From an uncultured Clostridia bacterium (GTDB lineage: Bacteria > Bacillota > Clostridia > Oscillospirales > Ruminococcaceae), in contig CALXKG010000146.1 in NCBI GenBank assembly GCA_944388825.1, positions 1 to 18,523 on the forward strand: 18,523 bases of DNA, read 5' to 3'. Shown here piece by piece: positions 15,428 to 18,523 of this stretch; the stretch's first letter is position 1; the number at the start of each line of letters is the position of its first letter. Made by a program: the position numbers and the translations under genes. The notes beneath the pieces are model-generated. The model searched no databases. It was not told the DNA's origin and was given only the letters and a program-made list of their open reading frames with translations.

Positions 15428-15587
15428 GACCGGCCTTCCACGGCCGGTCTTATGCGGAAGGTGCGGACGCCTCACGCCGCGTCGAATATGGGATTGTCAA
15501 GGGGCTGGCTCCTTGACCGGATTCCAAAGGCAGCGCCTTTGGCGGATTCTCAAGGCAGCGCCTTGAGTCGCTGCCTTAAGGGCAGCG
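15428..15587. repeat. Array of five hairpins in the leader of the ABC operon
   Basis: This 372-base stretch between genes (15352-15723) holds five consecutive perfect dyads. They are GACCGGCC/GGCCGGTC (15428-15449), GTCAAGG/CCTTGAC (15496-15517), CCAAAGGC-agc-GCCTTTGG (15524-15542), CTCAAGGC-agc-GCCTTGAG (15549-15567) and CGCTGCC/GGCAGCG (15569-15587). The three middle units are spaced by GGATT (plus strand) and share GGCAGCGCC-like loops, so the units look repeated. The sequences differ in the arms but keep base pairing, a sign of compensatory change and RNA-level function, though DNA-level repeats are possible. No T-tract follows on either strand. Confidence 0.7.
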
Positions 15588-15651
15588 AAATAAACATTCA
15601 ATGCTTGAAGTATTCTGAAAAGCACTCTATAACAGCGAAGTTTCCGCGGCT

Positions 15652-15680
15652 ATTGTAGCATACGGTTCCCCTTAAAACAA
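15652..15680 (-). promoter_or_regulatory. Promoter of the ABC operon with a long leader
   Basis: On the minus strand, -35 TTGTTT (15675-15680), a 17-bp spacer, and extended -10 TGC-TACAAT (hexamer 15652-15657). Predicted start near 15645, leaving a leader of about 295 bases before the ATPase ATG at 15351. The hairpin array lies wholly inside this leader. Confidence 0.65.
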
Positions 15681-15723
15681 GGCGGTTTGCAAAATCTAAG
15701 GAAAAACCGGCAAAAATTAAGGC

Positions 15724-16149
15724 TTACATCTCCTTTTCCAGCCGCACCCGCCAGTAAACGGCGTACCCGTGTACAAACAGGTAGGCGGCCACCAGCAGCA
15801 AAAGCGGCGCCAGCCCGATTTCCATAAACCCGAATACAAAGACCAGCGCCCCGTACAGGTAGCTCATCAGGTCAAAGGCTTTACCCTTGGCGGCGTTCCC
15901 GATCATGACGTTGCGCTCGTCCTTCCGCTCGATCTCCAGCTGCCGCGCGGCGTCCGGCGCGTTTTTGACCGCCCGGAAACTCAATAGCATCCCGGCCCCA
16001 TGGCCAAAGACCCCGCTCCCCAGCCCGACCATCAGGTAAAAAGCCGTCCGGGCCGCCCCTTCCGGGCAGGCCCGCAGCAGCATAAGCCCCGCCGCCATCC
16101 CGGCCAGCCCGCCGGCCGCCAGCAGCCGGTAAAACCCTTTCCGTTTCAT
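15724..16149 (-). CDS. Small membrane protein linked to an Xre regulator (DUF2178-like)
   Basis: 141 residues with four hydrophobic segments (about 7-25, 35-56, 94-112 and 113-130) and a central charged loop ARQLEIERKDERNVMIGNAA (about 68-87). The RKDERN stretch followed by a KAFDLMSYLYGALVF helix is characteristic of small membrane proteins of the DUF2178-like group, which often sit next to an Xre-type regulator in Firmicutes. Its ATG overlaps the regulator's stop (ATGA), so the two are translationally coupled. Function is not known; an envelope or stress-sensing role is only inferred from the pairing. Confidence 0.72.
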   Translation of the reverse strand: MKRKGFYRLLAAGGLAGMAAGLMLLRACPEGAARTAFYLMVGLGSGVFGHGAGMLLSFRAVKNAPDAARQLEIERKDERNVMIGNAAKGKAFDLMSYLYGALVFVFGFMEIGLAPLLLLVAAYLFVHGYAVYWRVRLEKEM

Positions 16150-16349
16150 CCTTCATCCTCCTCGTAGATAAAAATCTCCTCGATCTGCATCCCGAAATAA
16201 CGGGCCAGCTTGAACGCCAGCAGGATCGACGGGTTATACCGCCCGTTTTCCAGCGACCCGATCGTCTGCCGGGACACCCCCAGCGCCGACGCCAGCTCTT
16301 CCTGCCGGATGCCGCGGGATTTGCGGATCTCTTCCAACCGGTTTTTCAT
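16146..16349 (-). CDS. Xre-family (HTH_3) transcriptional regulator
   Basis: A 67-residue single-domain DNA-binding protein. Its helix-turn-helix is RQEELASALGVSRQTIGSLE (15-34), followed by NGRYNPSILLAFKLARYFG, typical of the small YozG/Cro-like regulators. The start at 16349 follows AAGGAGGGGG; an upstream extension would cross the promoter. It is the first gene of a two-gene operon with the membrane protein. Two matching dyads around its own promoter suggest autorepression. Confidence 0.9.
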   Translation of the reverse strand: MKNRLEEIRKSRGIRQEELASALGVSRQTIGSLENGRYNPSILLAFKLARYFGMQIEEIFIYEEDEG

Positions 16350-16379
16350 CGGGCGCGCGTCCCCCTCCTTCCAAAATGT

Positions 16380-16439
16380 AAAGTTCGCTTTCCATATTGC
16401 CAGTATAGCAGACGGCGGGCAAAATGTCAAGCAAACTTT
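16380..16439 (-). promoter_or_regulatory. Strong promoter flanked by two operator-like dyads
   Basis: On the minus strand, consensus -35 TTGACA (16425-16430), 17-bp spacer, and extended -10 TGC-TATACT (16402-16407). Two related dyads flank it: AAAG-TTCG-CTTT (16380-16391), just downstream of the -10, and AAG-CAAA-CTTT (16429-16439), touching the -35. The two are inverted relative to each other and differ at one core base. This layout fits binding by the Xre regulator it drives; assignment is by position. Confidence 0.72.
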
Positions 16440-16559
16440 CCATTTTAAGTTTATTTCCCCATTCTTCCCGTTTATTTCTGTCATTCTTGTTCATCTGACA
16501 GAATTTCGGGGCGCTTTTTCGTAGAAAATATAAAAATTACGCAGAAAGTGCGAAGATTC

Positions 16560-16588
16560 TGTACAACAATGGCAAAGGATGGTATACT
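16560..16588 (+). promoter_or_regulatory. Promoter of the CbiK-like gene
   Basis: -35 TGTACA (16560-16565), 17-bp spacer, extended -10 TGG-TATACT (hexamer 16583-16588). Transcription would begin near 16595, about 90 bases before the ATG. Confidence 0.6.
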
Positions 16589-16594
16589 TAATAT

Positions 16595-16685
16595 AGGGGC
16601 TATAGTCCCAGTCGGAAGGGGGAGGCAAAAAACCGTTCCGCCCGGAAAGGCGGATACACGACCCCAACGGAAAGGAAGGATTGCG
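16595..16685 (+). promoter_or_regulatory. Structured leader of the CbiK-like gene
   Basis: The leader can fold as GGG-ctatagt-CCC near its 5' end, then CCGTT (16633-16637) pairing with AACGG (16666-16670) around an inner stem CCGCC-cggaaa-GGCGG (16638-16653). I see no cobalamin-riboswitch B12-box and no T-tract, so this is not claimed as a known riboswitch. The ribosome site AAAGGAAGG follows the last stem directly. Confidence 0.35.
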
Positions 16686-17471
16686 ATGAAACAGGCGTTG
16701 CTGGTTGTTAGCTGCGGGACGTCCGCCCTGACCGGCCGGACGGACATCGCACTTGTCGAAAAGGCGCTGGCAAGCGAAGCGCCCGGGCGGGATTTTTTCC
16801 GGGCCTTTACCAGCCCGGAAATACGGGAAGAGCTGGCCCGGCAGGGGGAGTGGGTGCCTTCTGCCGCTGAAGCGCTGGACGAACTGGAACATAGAGGATA
16901 CCGCGACCTGCTGATCCAGCCGGCCCAGCTGTTCTGCGGGTCAGAGTACGGCAGGCTGGCCGAACAGGCGGAGCGCCTTGCCGCGCGGTTTGACCGGCTG
17001 ATTGTCGGACGGCCGCTGCTGTCCGACCATGGAAACCTGCTTGCGCTGGCGGAAGCGCTTTTCCGCCGCCACGGAGGGGACAAACGGTGCGCGTCGGTTT
17101 TTTTCGGCCACGGTTCGCCCACCCTCGACGGGATGGTCTACCCGGCGCTGCAGACCGCCCTGCGGCTGATCGGCTGCGAAGACGGCTTTGTCGGCACCCA
17201 GGCCGGCTGGCCGGGGTATGAAGAGGTGCTGCGGCAACTGATCGCGGGCGGGTACCAGGCGGTCAAACTGGTACCGGTGCTGCTGGCAGCCGGCGGCCCG
17301 GTCTTTCAGGAGATGGCCGGGGACGGTCCCGGCAGCTGGAAAACGCGGCTGAAAGAGGCCGGGTTTTCTGTCTGCGCCGCCACCCAGGGGCTGGGGACGC
17401 TGCCGGAGGTGCAGCAGATCTTCCGCACCCAGCTGCGGCGGATGATGATGCAGGAAGGGATCCGGGAATGA
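16686..17471 (+). CDS. CbiK-type anaerobic cobaltochelatase homologue lacking one catalytic His
   Basis: CbiK inserts Co2+ into sirohydrochlorin in anaerobic cobalamin synthesis. The 261 residues align end to end with the family: LLVVSCGTS (5-13), DFFRAFTSPEI (36-46), Glu87 in CGSEY, His142 in FFGHGSP, then AAGGPVFQEMAGD (201-213) and SWKTRLKEAG. In Salmonella CbiK the metal site uses Glu89, His145 and His207, the last in an AGDHA motif; here that motif reads AGGPV, so Pro205 replaces the histidine. The family's EGYP-type segment reads QAGWP and the second histidine of GHGxxH is Thr. Chelatase activity is therefore doubtful. The start follows AAAGGAAGG at 16686. No other cobalamin gene is nearby. 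Confidence 0.85.
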   Translation: MKQALLVVSCGTSALTGRTDIALVEKALASEAPGRDFFRAFTSPEIREELARQGEWVPSAAEALDELEHRGYRDLLIQPAQLFCGSEYGRLAEQAERLAARFDRLIVGRPLLSDHGNLLALAEALFRRHGGDKRCASVFFGHGSPTLDGMVYPALQTALRLIGCEDGFVGTQAGWPGYEEVLRQLIAGGYQAVKLVPVLLAAGGPVFQEMAGDGPGSWKTRLKEAGFSVCAATQGLGTLPEVQQIFRTQLRRMMMQEGIRE

Positions 17472-17510
17472 CGCGGCCCGCAAAAGGGCAGGATACGCCA
17501 AAAAACAACA

Positions 17511-17535
17511 GAAGCCGCCCGAAATGGGCGGCTTC
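17511..17535. terminator. Terminator between convergent genes
   Basis: Perfect 10-bp arms GAAGCCGCCC/GGGCGGCTTC with a five-base loop. On the minus strand the stem is followed by TGTTGTTTTTT, so it mainly ends the isomerase transcript; on plus only TTCC follows, so termination of the CbiK-like gene is weaker. Confidence 0.82.
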
Positions 17536-17566
17536 TTCCGGTTTAATCCATGGCGTAAAAAGCGGA

Positions 17567-18481
17567 TTACTTCTGATTCGGGAACATCAGGCTGCGGATA
17601 TACCGGATGGTATACTCGACGCCCCAGTCGCCCTTCTCGCCAAACCAGGTGCGGGAATGCGGCTCGATCGCGAGGCAGCCGTCGTAGCCCTGCTTGTAGA
17701 GGACGGCGAAGAAAGCGGGCCAGTTGATCGAATCGAGGCCGGCGGGCGGGTTGTCGTAATGGTTGACAGCGGGCATGAATTCCTTGAAGAGGAGGTCCTT
17801 CAGCTCCGGATGCTCCTTGACCAGCCCCATGACCTTCCAGGCGTTGGGCTCGTTGGATTCACCCAGCTGGACGACGCCCTTGATGTGGACGTAACCGAAC
17901 CGGTCGCCCCATTCAAAGGCTTCCCGCATATAAGCGCCCTGGTCGCCGCCGTGGACAAAGCTGTGGGAGGGGTCATATTTGATGGTCAGGCCGGGAACCT
18001 CGTCCAGCACCAGCTTCCACTGCTCCGGGGTGCGGATGTAGTTATCGCCCATGCAGCAGTTGACGATAGAGGTTTCCATCCCGGCGTCCTTCGCCGCCGC
18101 GACGATCTTGTTGAGGACGTGGATCGCGGCGGTGATGTTTTTATAGTAGCTCAGCTCCGGCACATAGGCGACGCTGCACAGATAGCGCTTCGCGCCCAGC
18201 TCGCGGGCCATTTCGATGACCGCCTGGACGTTGGACCACTCTTCGTCGTTGATCGAGCCGTCGGCGTTGAGGATATGGCTGGCCCAGCGGCCAACCGCCT
18301 CGACCGGCATATTGTTGCGGGCGGAGGCCTCTTTCAGGGCGGGAAGTTTGGCGCGGAGCTGGTCGACCGGCTCGCCGAAGAAATCGACGGGGTTGAGGTC
18401 CAGTTCGGCGAAATCAAGGCCGAGGGCCTTTAAATGGTCGAACTCTTCCGGCTGCGGGCGGATGATCATACCAAGTTTCAT
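17567..18481 (-). CDS. Sugar phosphate isomerase/epimerase-like TIM-barrel protein
   Basis: 304 residues of the xylose-isomerase-like TIM-barrel family (PF01261), cytoplasmic, usually metal-dependent and acting on sugars or inositol derivatives. Visible strand-end residues: Glu26 (FAELDLN), Asp170 and His173 (IKYDPSH), His199 (YVHIKG) and Glu273 (LAIEPHS). The strand that usually carries the first metal-binding glutamate (LENH-like) reads SIVNCC (138-143), so that ligand is not obvious. GAAAGGAG precedes the ATG. A palindromic operator lies 25 bases upstream. It stands alone within the window; further genes may continue past the edge on the other side of the promoter. Exact substrate unknown. 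Confidence 0.85.
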   Translation of the reverse strand: MKLGMIIRPQPEEFDHLKALGLDFAELDLNPVDFFGEPVDQLRAKLPALKEASARNNMPVEAVGRWASHILNADGSINDEEWSNVQAVIEMARELGAKRYLCSVAYVPELSYYKNITAAIHVLNKIVAAAKDAGMETSIVNCCMGDNYIRTPEQWKLVLDEVPGLTIKYDPSHSFVHGGDQGAYMREAFEWGDRFGYVHIKGVVQLGESNEPNAWKVMGLVKEHPELKDLLFKEFMPAVNHYDNPPAGLDSINWPAFFAVLYKQGYDGCLAIEPHSRTWFGEKGDWGVEYTIRYIRSLMFPNQK

Positions 18482-18505
18482 AATCAGGGACTCCTTTCGT
18501 TGTTG

Positions 18506-18521
18506 ATGTAAACGATTACAT
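18506..18521 (-). promoter_or_regulatory. LacI/CcpA-type operator upstream of the isomerase gene
   Basis: ATGTAA-ACGA-TTACAT has 6-bp perfect arms and a central CG, the hallmark of LacI/GalR-family operators, and it also fits the catabolite-responsive element WTGNAANCGNWNNCW at every position. It lies 25 bases before the ATG, where a bound repressor would block transcription. A local LacI regulator or CcpA are both possible. Confidence 0.75.
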
Positions 18522-18523
18522 CT

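Noticed and set aside
15496..15587. CRISPR array
   Set aside because: The repeated units are palindromes with changing arms and only five-base spacers; there are no constant repeats with unique 30-40-base spacers and no cas genes.
15452..15658. A 68-codon plus-strand frame through the hairpin array
   Set aside because: It has no ribosome site, and its peptide is simply the translation of the repeats; the region is better read as the leader of the minus-strand operon.
16595..16685. Cobalamin riboswitch
   Set aside because: No recognisable B12 box or the long multi-stem core; the leader is only about 90 bases.

Overview
The window looks like a chromosomal segment of a high-G+C, anaerobic, Gram-positive gut-type bacterium, most likely a Clostridia/Oscillospiraceae-like lineage. 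This is inference. It rests on strong AGGAGG-type ribosome sites before nearly every gene, tRNA genes that encode their own CCA, LplB/YtcP-type sugar transporters with a membrane-spanning AraC regulator, a lipoprotein binding protein, and the mix of Firmicutes families. I found no transposase, integrase, phage gene or CRISPR array, and gene order is compact with small operons.

Left region (1-5180), plus strand. A tRNA cluster (Phe, cut by the window edge; Gly-GCC; Cys-GCA) ends in two consecutive hairpin/T-tract structures. It is followed by a three-gene ABC exporter (one ATPase and two ABC-2-type permeases of the COG4586/COG4587/COG3694 type, related to the viologen-exporter family). Next comes a two-gene unit with an ArsB/NhaD-like ion permease and a cytidylate-kinase-like protein, closed by a large bidirectional terminator.

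Middle region (5197-12993): a sulfated-carbohydrate uptake locus. The minus strand encodes, in transcription order, a solute-binding lipoprotein, two sugar ABC permeases and a cytoplasmic Cys-type sulfatase. A plus-strand, two-transmembrane AraC-family sensor-regulator diverges from it. The shared intergenic region has readable promoters and TTTTCC/GGAAAA dyads that are good candidate operators. A second promoter, wrapped in a perfect 13-bp inverted repeat, lies directly before the sulfatase gene. The likely logic is import of an oligosaccharide and removal of sulfate inside the cell. No glycosidase, transporter ATPase or sulfatase-activating enzyme is present, so these must be elsewhere.

Right region (13062-18523). 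A minus-strand two-gene ABC transporter (ATPase, then a large permease) is preceded by a roughly 295-nt leader containing an array of five hairpins, the most unusual non-coding structure in the window. Upstream of that lies a small Xre-type repressor/membrane-protein pair, translationally coupled, with a near-consensus promoter flanked by two matching operator-like dyads. On the plus strand a CbiK-type cobaltochelatase homologue lacks one of the family's two catalytic histidines. The window closes with a minus-strand sugar-phosphate isomerase/epimerase-like TIM barrel under a LacI/CcpA-type operator.

No wholly new multi-gene system is evident. The best leads are the hairpin-array leader, the His-deficient CbiK homologue, the promoter-in-palindrome before the sulfatase, and the sulfatase-transporter-sensor locus as a unit.
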